A stretch of DNA of 64,000 nt from Streptomyces bambusae (GTDB taxonomy: Bacteria; Actinomycetota; Actinomycetes; Streptomycetales; Streptomycetaceae): the NCBI RefSeq assembly GCF_020532645.1, contig NZ_JAJAUZ010000037.1, positions 1 to 64,000 on the forward strand, written 5' to 3'. Of this stretch, positions 35,548 to 43,733 are shown in pieces. The notes beneath the pieces are model-generated. The model did not search any database. It saw only the letters and a list, made by a program, of their open reading frames with translations, and was not told the DNA's origin. Made by a program: the position numbers and the translations under genes. Every line of letters starts with the position of its first letter. The first letter of the stretch is position 1.

Positions 35548-36183
35548 TCAGTCCAGGATCCCCAGGTCGTAGAGGAGTTCGTAGCGGGTCGGGTCGTCCG
35601 GGAGGAACCAGTGGAAGCCCTCCTCGAAGAACACGGCGACCACGTTGATCGCGATCACCACGCCGAGGAAGCCGAGCACGAGCTGCCCCGGCAGCCGGTA
35701 CGAGGGCGGCAGCGCCCGGTCCGCGGTCGAGTGCGCGAACGCGAGCACGATGCCGATCGCGACGACGGAGGCGGAGAAGAGGATCCACGCCCACACGTAC
35801 AGGTGGAGGCCGAAGACCTCGCTGCCGTACCCCTTGTCGCCGGGCAGGATGTGCAGCATCGTCTGCCGCCAGGAGGCGAAGGAGCCGGCCATGACGGCGA
35901 CCAGGGACAGGCCCCAGCCCATCATGTAGTCGCGGCCCGAGACCGTGCCGTCCATGCCGCGCCGGACGATCACCCCGGCGCCGATGGCGGCCAGCAGCAT
36001 GAACATCCGCTGGACGATGCACAGCGGGCACGGGTACTCCCACTCGACGAACTGGTAGTAGAGCCCGCCGCACACCACACCCGTCCAGCCGACGGCGAAG
36101 AAGCACGCGAACCAGTACTGGACCCGCCCCAGGACGCCGCCCGCGATCGGGGCGGCGTCGGGGAGGATGCTGTTCATCGCCAT
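35548..36183 (-). CDS. DsbB-like disulfide bond formation membrane protein
   Basis: The 211-residue protein (start at 36183, or at the second Met at 36177) has at least four membrane helices. The DsbB signature CPLC lies in YPCPLCIVQRMFMLLAAIGA, at the end of the first extracytoplasmic loop, as in DsbB, which passes electrons from DsbA to quinone. The second cysteine pair of classic DsbB (the second periplasmic loop) is absent: no cysteine follows CPLC. The C-terminal extension ends WFLPDDPTRYELLYDLGILD. The gene follows a 54-codon membrane protein gene by 3 bases. Confidence 0.83.
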   Translation of the reverse strand: MAMNSILPDAAPIAGGVLGRVQYWFACFFAVGWTGVVCGGLYYQFVEWEYPCPLCIVQRMFMLLAAIGAGVIVRRGMDGTVSGRDYMMGWGLSLVAVMAGSFASWRQTMLHILPGDKGYGSEVFGLHLYVWAWILFSASVVAIGIVLAFAHSTADRALPPSYRLPGQLVLGFLGVVIAINVVAVFFEEGFHWFLPDDPTRYELLYDLGILD

Positions 36184-36186
36184 GGG

Positions 36187-36351
36187 TCAGTAGCTCAGGT
36201 CGAGGGCGAGGCTGCTGGTGATGTGGTGGGCCATCAGCAGGATCACGGCGACGAGCATGACGAACCAGGCTCCCAGGACGACCGTCCTGGACGCCTGCCG
36301 GTAGACGGCCAGCAGTGTGGCGAGGATGCCGCCGAAGATGAGGGTGTCCAT
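36187..36351 (-). CDS. 54-residue hydrophobic protein coupled to the DsbB-like gene
   Basis: Starting at ATG 36351, the frame gives MDTLIFGGILATLLAVYRQA, then WFVMLVAVILLMAHH and ends SSLALDLSY. This is two membrane helices with a basic connector containing YRQASR, so it should be a hairpin in the membrane. The frame is also open upstream (AYVLIWVPSGLM) without an ATG/GTG that has a ribosome site, so the true start may be further 5'. The stop is 3 bases before the DsbB-like ATG, indicating translational coupling. It has no cysteine. A role as accessory subunit is inferred from coupling only. Confidence 0.6.
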   Translation of the reverse strand: MDTLIFGGILATLLAVYRQASRTVVLGAWFVMLVAVILLMAHHITSSLALDLSY

Positions 36352-36415
36352 GAGCCCGGACGGTACCCAGATCAGGACATACGCCCCATGAGGCGCGCCC
36401 GCGCCCCGGTCCCGA

Positions 36416-37891
36416 CTACGCCGATGCCCGTTTCCGGCGCCGGACCGCCCCGCGGTGGCCGCGCCGCGCCCGCTCCCCCGCCCGGCTCCGTCCGTCCGGG
36501 CCGATCCACACCCGCACCTCGGTGCCGCCGAGCACCGACCGCCCGATGCGCACGTCCCCGCCGGTGGCCTCGGCCACCCGGCGGACGATGTCCAGGCCCA
36601 GACCGGTGGAGCCGTCGCGGTCCCCGTCGTTGCCGCGGCGCAGCGCCGCGTCGGGGTCGGCGATGCCCGGACCGGCGTCCGAGACCAGCACGATCACGGC
36701 CTCGCCGGCGTCGTGGACGTCCACCGCGAAGGGGGTGCCCTCGGGGGTGTGCCGGAACACGTTGCCGAGCATCGCGTCCAGGGCGGCGGCCAGTTCGGGC
36801 CGGGCCACCGGGACCCGCACCGTGCGGTCCACGCCGGCCAGCCGGACCTCCCGGCCCTCGTCCTCGGCCAGCGCCGACCAGAACGCCATCCGCTCGCGGA
36901 TCACCTCGGAGGCGTCGCAGCCGGCACCCGCGCCGGGCTGGCCGGCCTGCGGCCGCTGCTGGCGGGCGGTGCGGATGATCGTGTCCACCTCGCGCTCCAG
37001 CTGCTCCACCGCCGCGCGGGTCTGCTCGGCGGCCGGGCCGTCGCCGAGCGAGGCGGCGTTGAGCCGGAGCACGGTGAGCGGGGTGCGCAGCCGGTGCGAG
37101 AGGTCGGCGGCGAGTTCCCGCTCGTTGGCGAGGAGTTCCACGACCTGGTCGGCCATCGAGTTGAACGCGGCGGCCGCCGAGCGGAGTTCCTTGGGCCCGT
37201 CCTCCGGGACCCGTGCCCCCAGCCGCCCTTCGCCGAGCTGCTGGGCCGCGTCGGCCAGCCGCCGGGCGGGGCGGACCATCCGGACGCCGAGCCGGTCCGC
37301 GACCGCCACCGAGCCGACGATCAGGGCGGCGCCGACGCCGGCGAGCACCAGCCAGGCGGTGGCCACCCCGTTGCTGACCTCGCCCTCCGGGATGAGGATC
37401 TCCACGACGGCGATGCCGCCGGAGCCGAGGGCGGTGGGCTGGAGCAGCACGGACGCACCGCCGCCGAGGCCGACGGTGGTGGCCCGGCCCAGCTGCCGGG
37501 TGTCGGCGACGGCCCGCTCGCCGGCCCAGCCGGCGCCGATGTCCACCGGCCCGCTGCCCGGCACCCCGGCGCCGGGATCGGCGGCCACCGCCGGCACGTG
37601 CACGGCCATCCGGCCGGCCGCACCCATCTGCGTGGAGGCGACGGCGCGGGCGAGCTGGCGGCGGTCGGTGGTGATCGACAGGGTCGGGCCGATGGCCGCG
37701 GCCTGCCGTTCGGCGTTGGACACGGCCCGGTCGCGGGCCATCTCCTGGACGACCAGGCCCAGCGGCACGGCGAACGCGAGGACCACCATGGTGGTGACGG
37801 CCAGGCAGACCCGGACCAGCGCCCACCGCATCGGCCCACCGCCGTCCCGGCCCGCCCCGGCCCGCCGGCCGCTCCCTTCGGGCGTCCTCAC
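36416..37891 (-). CDS. Two-component sensor histidine kinase
   Basis: The 491-residue protein is read from GTG 37891, 7 bases after the response regulator stop; an ATG at 37831, just before the first membrane helix, is an alternative. It has two membrane helices (CLAVTTMVVLAFAVPLGLVV and WLVLAGVGAALIVGSVAVAD) flanking an extracytoplasmic sensor of about 135 residues, and a HAMP domain. The H-box is DLSHRLRTPLTVLRL, the N-box NVFRHTPEG, and the G-boxes VSDAGPGIAD and GSTGLGLDIVRRVAEATGGD. It phosphorylates the adjacent regulator. The signal is unknown. Confidence 0.94.
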   Translation of the reverse strand: MRTPEGSGRRAGAGRDGGGPMRWALVRVCLAVTTMVVLAFAVPLGLVVQEMARDRAVSNAERQAAAIGPTLSITTDRRQLARAVASTQMGAAGRMAVHVPAVAADPGAGVPGSGPVDIGAGWAGERAVADTRQLGRATTVGLGGGASVLLQPTALGSGGIAVVEILIPEGEVSNGVATAWLVLAGVGAALIVGSVAVADRLGVRMVRPARRLADAAQQLGEGRLGARVPEDGPKELRSAAAAFNSMADQVVELLANERELAADLSHRLRTPLTVLRLNAASLGDGPAAEQTRAAVEQLEREVDTIIRTARQQRPQAGQPGAGAGCDASEVIRERMAFWSALAEDEGREVRLAGVDRTVRVPVARPELAAALDAMLGNVFRHTPEGTPFAVDVHDAGEAVIVLVSDAGPGIADPDAALRRGNDGDRDGSTGLGLDIVRRVAEATGGDVRIGRSVLGGTEVRVWIGPDGRSRAGERARRGHRGAVRRRKRASA

Positions 37892-37898
37892 CGGCGGC

Positions 37899-38588
37899 TC
37901 ACTGCGGGGGTTCCAGCTTCACGCCCACCCCGCGCAGGGTGTGCAGGTAGCGGGGGTTCGCGGCGGTCTCGCCCAGCTTGCGGCGCAGCCAGGACAGGTG
38001 GACGTCGATGGTCTGGTCGTCGCCGTACGACTGCTGCCAGACCTCGGCGAGCAGCTCCTTGCGCGGGACGACCACGCCGGGCCGGCCGGCGAGGAAGGTC
38101 AGCAGGTCGAACTCCCGCCGGGTCAGGTCCAGTACGGTCCCGTCCAGCTCGGCGGAGCGGCGCAGCGGGTCGATGGCCAGGCCGCCGACGCGCAGCACCC
38201 GGGACGGCGGCTCGGCCCCGGCGACGGACCGGGAACGGCGCAGCACGGCGGCCATGCGGGCCGAGAGGTGCTCCACGGAGAACGGTTTCGTCAGGTAGTC
38301 GTCGGCGCCGTCGTTGAGCAGCCGGACGATCTCGGCCTCGTCGTCGCGGGCGGTGGCGACGATCACGGGCACGTCGGTGATCCCGCGCAGCATCTTCAGC
38401 GCCTCGGCCCCGTCGAGGTCGGGCAGGCCCAGGTCGAGCACGACCACGTCGAAGCGGAAGTGCGCGACCTCGCGCAGGGCTTCGAGGGCCGTGCCGACGC
38501 TGCGCACGGTGTGCGCGGCCTCGCTGAGGTGCCGGATGAGGGCGGATCGTACGAACTGGTCGTCCTCGACCACGAGCACACTTGCCAT
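37899..38588 (-). CDS. Two-component response regulator, OmpR/PhoB type
   Basis: The 229-residue protein starts at ATG 38588. The receiver domain occupies 1-115, with the acidic pair in VLVVEDDQFVRSAL, the phosphoacceptor Asp in DVVVLDLGLPDLDGAEALKM, and the conserved Lys in DDYLTKPFSVEHL. The winged-helix domain fills the C-terminal 95 residues (LDLTRREFDLLTFLAGRPG, QTIDVHLSWLRRKLGE, YLHTLRGVGVKLE). It lies directly upstream of its kinase. The promoter region is only about 80 bases, shared with the divergent secreted protein gene. Confidence 0.95.
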   Translation of the reverse strand: MASVLVVEDDQFVRSALIRHLSEAAHTVRSVGTALEALREVAHFRFDVVVLDLGLPDLDGAEALKMLRGITDVPVIVATARDDEAEIVRLLNDGADDYLTKPFSVEHLSARMAAVLRRSRSVAGAEPPSRVLRVGGLAIDPLRRSAELDGTVLDLTRREFDLLTFLAGRPGVVVPRKELLAEVWQQSYGDDQTIDVHLSWLRRKLGETAANPRYLHTLRGVGVKLEPPQ

Positions 38589-38667
38589 GGGCGGCACCGT
38601 ACGCCATGCGGGGGACCCGTACGGGCGCCGGGACGGGTTCTGGGGCGGTGGTGCAGTATGTCCCCCG

Positions 38668-39234
38668 ATGAGACGAGGACTTGTCCACGCGCTGGCGTGG
38701 TCCCTGGCGACGGGTGCGGCCGTGACCCTGTCGTGGTGGGGGGTGCACACGGTGATGGCGGGGACGGCGTACGACCCGCCGCGTGCGCTGCCGCTGTCCT
38801 CGGCGGACCGGCCGCTGTCCTCGTCGACGCAGCGCGGTGCCCCGCCGTCGTTCCCGGTGGGGCCGGCGCCGTCGGCCGCGCCGCCCTCGCCGTCCGTGCC
38901 GCCGTCGCGCGAGCCGTCGCCGGCCGTGTCGTCGGCGGCCGCTCCCGGGCCGTCGGGGTCCGCGGGCGGGCGGTCCGGGGCGAAGCGGTCCGGGGCGCGG
39001 GGCACGGGCTCCGGTTCGGTGGAGAGCCGTACGGTGGCGGGCGGCCGGGTGGCGTTCGACCTGGGCGCGTCCTCGGCGGAGCTGGTGTCGGCGACGCCGG
39101 CGCCGGGCTGGCGGATGCAGGTGTGGAAGCAGGAGTTCTGGATCCGGGTGACGTTCACGCGCGACGGGCGCGAGGTGAACGTGTTCTGCACGTGGCACGA
39201 CCACGCGCCGGCGATCGAGGTCGACGAGCGCTGA
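38668..39234 (+). CDS. Secreted or membrane-anchored protein with Pro/Ser-rich stalk, unknown function
   Basis: The 188-residue protein starts at ATG 38668. An N-terminal hydrophobic segment (HALAWSLATGAAVTLSWWGV) serves as signal or anchor. It is followed by a low-complexity Pro/Ser/Ala/Gly stalk (about 45-115) and a folded C-terminal domain of about 70 residues (GGRVAFDLGASSAELVSATP, WRMQVWKQEFWIRVTFTRDG, VFCTWHDHAPAIEVDE). The domain is not one I can name. Being divergent from the two-component genes, it may be a target of that system. Confidence 0.75.
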   Translation: MRRGLVHALAWSLATGAAVTLSWWGVHTVMAGTAYDPPRALPLSSADRPLSSSTQRGAPPSFPVGPAPSAAPPSPSVPPSREPSPAVSSAAAPGPSGSAGGRSGAKRSGARGTGSGSVESRTVAGGRVAFDLGASSAELVSATPAPGWRMQVWKQEFWIRVTFTRDGREVNVFCTWHDHAPAIEVDER

Positions 39235-39287
39235 GAACGGCGGGGCACGTCGGCGGAAGATCCGGCGGAAGGGTCAGCTGAAACGTT

Positions 39288-40148
39288 TCACCGGAACACC
39301 GACGGCGGCGGGGCCGGCGAGGCGGCCGCCGAGGCGTCGGTGACCGCGCTCGCGCCGCCGGTGAAGTCGGCCAGCGCGCGGCCGTGTTCGACCCGGCCCG
39401 GGTGCGGGTCGCTCGCCACCCGCCGGGTCAGCTCGGCGACCGGCAGCTCCCGGTCGGCCGCCACGAGCACGGCATTGCCGAATCGTTTCCCCCGGAAGAC
39501 GACCGGGTCGGCGGCAAGCGCCAGCGCCTCGAACCGGGTGGCGGCGGTGGCGATCTGGCCGCGCAGGTGCGCGAGCGGCGGCCCGTCCGCGAGGTTGGCC
39601 ACGTACCAGCCGGTGGGCGACAGCGCCCGCCGTACGTCGTCCAGGAACTCGGCGCTGGTCAGGTGCGCGGGGGTGCGGGCGGCGCTGAACACGTCGGCGA
39701 TCACGAGGTCCGCCCAGCCGTCGGGCACCTTGGCGAGCCCGGCCCGGGCGTCCGTCGTGCGGACCCGGATGCGGGCCTGCGGATCGAGCGGCAGGTGCTC
39801 CCGTACGAAGGCCACCAGGCGGGCGTCGATCTCCACGACCTGCTGGGTGGAGCGGGGCCGGGTGGCCGCGGTGTAGCGGGCCAGGGTGAAGGCGCCGCCG
39901 CCGAGGTGGACCACGTTCAGCGGCTGCCGGGCGGGGGCCGCGAGGTCGATGACGTGCCCGATCCGCCGCTGGTACGCGAAGTCCAGGCACGTCGGGTCGT
40001 CGAGGTCCACGTGGGACTGCGGGGCGCCGTCGATCAGCAGGGTCCGGGCGCCGGTCCGCTCCCGGTCCGGCTCCAGCTCGGCCAGACCGCCGTCCACCTG
40101 TGCGACGACGGCCTCGGAGGATATTCGGCCACGCCTGCCCTTTGCCAT
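39288..40148 (-). CDS. Spermidine synthase-like (aminopropyltransferase-fold) protein
   Basis: The 286-residue protein starts at ATG 40148. It has the Rossmann methyltransferase fold of spermidine synthases: LNVVHLGGGAFTLARY (motif I, here GGGAF in place of the GGGDG of true synthases), VVEIDARLVAFVREHLPL, and DLVIADVFSAARTPAHLTSA in place of the DSTDP-like gate. Loss of the substrate-binding Asp residues suggests that it does not make spermidine, and Streptomyces proteins of this type have no proven reaction that I know. The C-terminus is an Ala/Pro-rich tail. It stands alone. Confidence 0.8.
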   Translation of the reverse strand: MAKGRRGRISSEAVVAQVDGGLAELEPDRERTGARTLLIDGAPQSHVDLDDPTCLDFAYQRRIGHVIDLAAPARQPLNVVHLGGGAFTLARYTAATRPRSTQQVVEIDARLVAFVREHLPLDPQARIRVRTTDARAGLAKVPDGWADLVIADVFSAARTPAHLTSAEFLDDVRRALSPTGWYVANLADGPPLAHLRGQIATAATRFEALALAADPVVFRGKRFGNAVLVAADRELPVAELTRRVASDPHPGRVEHGRALADFTGGASAVTDASAAASPAPPPSVFR

Positions 40149-40206
40149 CCGGCCATTATCGCCGCTGCGCGGCGGGCCGGCTCCGGCAGTGGCCCGGGAG
40201 GCGGCC

Positions 40207-40638
40207 TCAGCGGCAGTTGTCGGCGGCCTCGATGAGGCGGGCCGCCTCGCCGAGGGCGGCGCGCAGGACCTCGGGGTCGGTGACCGGGCCGGCCGCCTCG
40301 GGCGGGAGCAGCCAGCCGGTGCCCTCGCTGGTGGGGGCGGCCGCCACGTCGAAGCGCATGCCGCGGCCGGAGGTGTGCGTACAGGCACTGCCCGGCAGGT
40401 CCCAGCAGTCGGCGGTGCCGTGGGGCACCAGGAAGCCGAGGGTGTCGCCGGAGCCGTCGTGCAGGACGGGGCCGACGCCGCCGGCCGCACCGCCGGGGGC
40501 GGCGGCCGCGGTGCGGCGGATGATGTCGACCGCCTCCAGGCCCTGCCGGGCCGGCACGGTCACCAGATCGGGGGCCGCACCCGGCTCGGTTCCGGTGCCG
40601 CCGGCGGCCGTGCCCGTCTCGAAACCAGCCTCCACCAT
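40207..40638 (-). CDS. Conserved hypothetical protein divergent from the XRE/TPR regulator
   Basis: The 143-residue protein starts at ATG 40638; a start at 40731 would add an unlikely extension. It has a Gly/Thr-rich N-terminus, then a compact domain: RQGLEAVDIIRRTAA, LGFLVPHGTADCWDLPGSAC, GRGMRFDVAAAP, GTGWLLPPEA. Three cysteines and several Trp are present. I do not recognise the domain. It is divergent from the regulator gene at 40882, with 243 bases between, so the two may be functionally linked. Confidence 0.65.
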   Translation of the reverse strand: MVEAGFETGTAAGGTGTEPGAAPDLVTVPARQGLEAVDIIRRTAAAAPGGAAGGVGPVLHDGSGDTLGFLVPHGTADCWDLPGSACTHTSGRGMRFDVAAAPTSEGTGWLLPPEAAGPVTDPEVLRAALGEAARLIEAADNCR

Positions 40639-40881
40639 GGGGAACCCCTCCTCGGTCGTCCTCGTGCGCGGGGAGCCAGCTCCCACTCCGCATGGTTCAA
40701 CGCGCGGAGTCGTCAACGGTGGCGGCGGCATGCTGCCGCAAAGGATGGCAGTTCATGGCGGATCGCGGGTGAGATATCCGTTTTGTAGCCAAACGCTGGC
40801 AGGGGCGTCTTTGACTGGCGGTACGTTCATGCGCGCCGGCCCCCAGGCTCCGGCGGCACCTTGGCCAGAGAGGCACGTCCC

Positions 40882-42183
40882 ATGGCGGCGTCACCCAACG
40901 AGTCCTTCCGGCGGCTGCGCGGGCAGCAATCCCCCGCCGAGTTCGCGGCCCTGGTGCGCCGGGCCGCCCGGGAGATCGGCGAGACGGTCGCGTGCGACGC
41001 CCGCTACATCGGGCGGGTGGAGGCCGGCGAGATCCGCTGCCCCAACTACGCGTACGAACGGGTGTTCCTCCACATGTTCCCCGGGCGCACGCTCGCCGAC
41101 CTGGGCTTCTCGCCGCGCGAAACCGTGCGCGGGCGGGGGCCGAACCGTTTCCCCGCACCTCCTGCCACCGATCCCCCTTCCTCCGAGGAGAGCGACGTGC
41201 TGCGTCGCGCGTTCATTTCCGGCGGATCCGCCACCATGGCGGCCGCGACCCTGGGCTTCACCCTGCCCCGCCGGTCCGAGCTCCCGCGCCGTGCGGGCGA
41301 GGCCGAAGCCGAAGCCGTCGAGGCGGCCGTACGGCAGATCCGGCTGCTGGACGACCGGCACGGCGCCGACGGCCTCTACCGGCGGGCGGCCGAGCCGCTG
41401 CGCACCGCGTACGCGCTGCTGGACGCCGGTACCGCCCGGCAGTCGACGGCCGACCGGCTGCACGCGGGGGCCGGTGAGCTCGCCATCTCGGTGGGCTGGC
41501 TGGCGCACGACTCGCGCCGGTTCGGTGACGCCCGCTCGCACTACGCGGAGGCGCTGGCGACCGCGCGGGTGTCCGGGGACGCGGGGCTGGAGGCGCACGC
41601 GTTCGCGAACATGAGCTTCCTGGCCCGGGACGCGGGCCGGCCGCGGGAGTGCGTACGGGCCGCGCAGGCGGGGCAGCGGGCGGCCCGGTCGGTGGGCTCG
41701 GCGCGGCTGTCGTGCCTGCTCACGCTGCGGGAGGCGGCCGGGTGGGCCGGGCTGGGCGACCGGGCCGGGTGCCAGGAGGCGCTGGGGCGGGCCCACACGC
41801 TGTTCGGGCGCGGGGCCGGGCCGGCCGACCCGGAGTGGATGAGCTTCTTCGGCGAGGCGGAGCTGGAGGCCCAGGAGGCGGGGTGCTGGTCCGCGCTCGG
41901 CGAGTGGGGCCGGGCCGCCCGGCACGCGGGCCGGGCGGCGAACCTCCAGGAGCCGCACTTCGCCCGCAACGTGGCCCTGTACACGGCGCAGTTGGCGGAC
42001 GACCTGGCGCGGGCCGGGGTGCCGGACCAGGCGGCCGCGGCCGGGCACCAGGTGCTCGACCTCCTGCCGCAGGTCCAGTCCCAGCGCGTGACGACCCTGC
42101 TGTCGGCCACGGCCGCGGCCCTCCTGCCGCACCAGCGCTCGCCCCGGGTGTCGGAATTCCTGTCCCGGCACGTCGCGGGGTGA
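40882..42183 (+). CDS. XRE/TPR-type transcriptional regulator with a central twin-arginine-like segment
   Basis: The 433-residue protein starts at ATG 40882 after GAGAGG; a TTG at 40861 is a weaker alternative. The N-terminal 75 residues resemble an XRE-like DNA-binding domain (FRRLRGQQSPAEFAALVRRA, RYIGRVEAGEIRCPNYAYER). A hydrophobic stretch RRAFISGGSATMAAATLGF lies around residues 112-130. The C-terminal 300 residues are TPR-like helical repeats (HYAEALATARVSGDAGLEAH, RHAGRAANLQEPHFARNVAL). Such Streptomyces proteins are thought to be regulators; partners and targets are unknown. Confidence 0.75.
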   Translation: MAASPNESFRRLRGQQSPAEFAALVRRAAREIGETVACDARYIGRVEAGEIRCPNYAYERVFLHMFPGRTLADLGFSPRETVRGRGPNRFPAPPATDPPSSEESDVLRRAFISGGSATMAAATLGFTLPRRSELPRRAGEAEAEAVEAAVRQIRLLDDRHGADGLYRRAAEPLRTAYALLDAGTARQSTADRLHAGAGELAISVGWLAHDSRRFGDARSHYAEALATARVSGDAGLEAHAFANMSFLARDAGRPRECVRAAQAGQRAARSVGSARLSCLLTLREAAGWAGLGDRAGCQEALGRAHTLFGRGAGPADPEWMSFFGEAELEAQEAGCWSALGEWGRAARHAGRAANLQEPHFARNVALYTAQLADDLARAGVPDQAAAAGHQVLDLLPQVQSQRVTTLLSATAAALLPHQRSPRVSEFLSRHVAG

Positions 42184-42223
42184 CCGCCCGGCCGGTCACC
42201 GCATGAATCCACCGCCCGGACCC

Positions 42224-42301
42224 GCCGGTCACGGCCGCCAGGGCACCCGGTGCTCCGACAAGTGGGCCAGTACCGCGTGGTTCGCTTCCCAGCCGTCGGG
42301 G
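42224..42301 (-). repeat. Duplicated 3' end of the helicase gene (outer copy)
   Basis: These 78 bases repeat 42370-42447 in direct orientation with three mismatches. On the minus strand they encode the helicase C-terminus PDGWEANHAVLAHLSEHR-VPWRP and the stop. All three differences are synonymous (Val GTG/GTA, His CAT/CAC, Leu CTG/TTG). The copies are 146 bases apart; the 68-base spacer (42302-42369) has no recognisable gene. No start codon or promoter serves this fragment. Confidence 0.9.
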
Positions 42302-42369
42302 CTGCAACCAACAGCCGCCTCCGGCGGCAGGCCGGACTCCGCCCGGCTATGGGGTGTTGCGGCCGCCAA

Positions 42370-42447
42370 GCCGGTCACGGCCGCCAGGGCACCCGGTGCT
42401 CCGACAGATGGGCCAGCACCGCGTGGTTCGCTTCCCAGCCGTCGGGG
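42370..42447 (-). repeat. 3' end of the helicase gene (inner copy of the 78-bp direct repeat)
   Basis: This copy forms the real last 23 codons and stop of the helicase gene, plus 5 bases. Its partner is 42224-42301. Confidence 0.9.
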
Positions 42448-43733
42448 AATTTGACTGCGGCGCCGAGTTGGACCGGGTCGGTGCTGGGGTGCTCGTCCAG
42501 GAGGTCGGGGATGCCGGCGCGGGCGACCACGATGCAGGCGTGGCGGTGGCGGGAGGCGAGGACGCAGAGGCGGCCCGTCTCCAGGTGGAAGGCGGTGGCG
42601 TCGGGGCGGCCGGACAGCGGGTGCAGCACCACCGTCAGGTCGTACTCGCGGCCCTGGAGCCGGTTGGCGGTGTCCACGGTGACTCCGGTGACCCCGAGTC
42701 CGGCCAGCGCGGCCCGGACCGCGGCCGCCTGGTCGCGGTGGGCGGTGCCCACGGCGATCCGCGCGGCGGTCAGCGGCACCGGGTCCGGGGACTGCTCGGA
42801 GACCGCGACCGCACCCCGGTCCAGCGCCCGCCGCACCACCAGCGCCACCGCCCGCACGGCCTCCGGGTCGGTGCGCGGGGCGTGCCGGGCGGGGAGTTCC
42901 AGCAGCCCCCAGCCGGCCTCCGCGGCCTCGTCGAGCACCCGGTCCGGGCCCGACCCGTCCGAGGCCGCCGCGTACGACAGCCGGCGGTCCGCGGGCCCGG
43001 TGCCGCTGCGGAACGGCGTGTACGGGTAGAACGCGGCGGAGACCAGCGGTGCGGCGGAGGCGGGCAGCCGCCAGGACACCGGCAGCCGGTGCTGGGGCAG
43101 GTCCGGGTTGTGCGCGAGGAGGGTGGCGACCGCACTGGCCGACGGGTCGTGCGACAGCCCCGCCCACTGCTCGGCGCCGACCACACTGAACGGGTCCAGC
43201 TGCCCCGGGTCGCCGACGAACAGCGCCCGTTCGAAGAGCCCGGCCACGGCCAGCAGCGCGTCCGAGCGCATCTGGTACGCCTCGTCCACGATGGCGTGCT
43301 CCCAGGCCCCGTCCACCTGCGTGTGCGCCCACTTGGCGGCGGTGGAGATCACCACGGGCAGCGGTGCCAGGTCGGCGGCCTTGGCGGACAGCGTGACCGC
43401 GGGCAGGTCCAGCAGCGCCTTGTCGTAGGCGTCGCCGTCGCTGCTGTGCAGCCGTCCGACCGGCAGCTCCGGGTCCTTGTCGGCCAGCCGCAGCACCAGG
43501 TCGTCCACCTGGGCGTTGGTCTGCGCGACGATCATCAGCCGGCGGCCTGCGGCCGCGAGTTCACGGGCGGCGGTGACCACGAGGGTGGACTTCCCCGCCC
43601 CCGGCGGGGAGTCCACGACCACGCCGCGCGCCGTCCCGTGCAGGGTGTCGTGCAGGATCCCGGCGGTGGCCCGGGCGGCCGCCGCACCGGGGTCGGCGAC
43701 CGGGCCGTCTGCTTCGGGGGCGGGCGTGGTCAC
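42375..43733 (-). CDS. Small superfamily 1 (UPF1/DNA2-like) helicase/ATPase
   Basis: The 452-residue protein starts at a GTG overlapping the preceding stop (GTGA, 43730-43733). Helicase motifs appear in order: Walker A SPPGAGKST (about 42-50), motif Ia VAQTNAQVDDLV, Walker B VDEAYQM (149-155), motif III FVGDPGQLDPF (172-182), motif IV-like QHRLPVSWRLP, motif V TANRLQGREYDLTVVLHP, and motif VI ASRHRHACIVVA. This is a UPF1/DNA2-type core with no extra domains. It should translocate on nucleic acid using ATP. It is the third gene of the operon with the Fe-S nuclease. Confidence 0.9.
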   Translation of the reverse strand: MTTPAPEADGPVADPGAAAARATAGILHDTLHGTARGVVVDSPPGAGKSTLVVTAARELAAAGRRLMIVAQTNAQVDDLVLRLADKDPELPVGRLHSSDGDAYDKALLDLPAVTLSAKAADLAPLPVVISTAAKWAHTQVDGAWEHAIVDEAYQMRSDALLAVAGLFERALFVGDPGQLDPFSVVGAEQWAGLSHDPSASAVATLLAHNPDLPQHRLPVSWRLPASAAPLVSAAFYPYTPFRSGTGPADRRLSYAAASDGSGPDRVLDEAAEAGWGLLELPARHAPRTDPEAVRAVALVVRRALDRGAVAVSEQSPDPVPLTAARIAVGTAHRDQAAAVRAALAGLGVTGVTVDTANRLQGREYDLTVVLHPLSGRPDATAFHLETGRLCVLASRHRHACIVVARAGIPDLLDEHPSTDPVQLGAAVKFPDGWEANHAVLAHLSEHRVPWRP

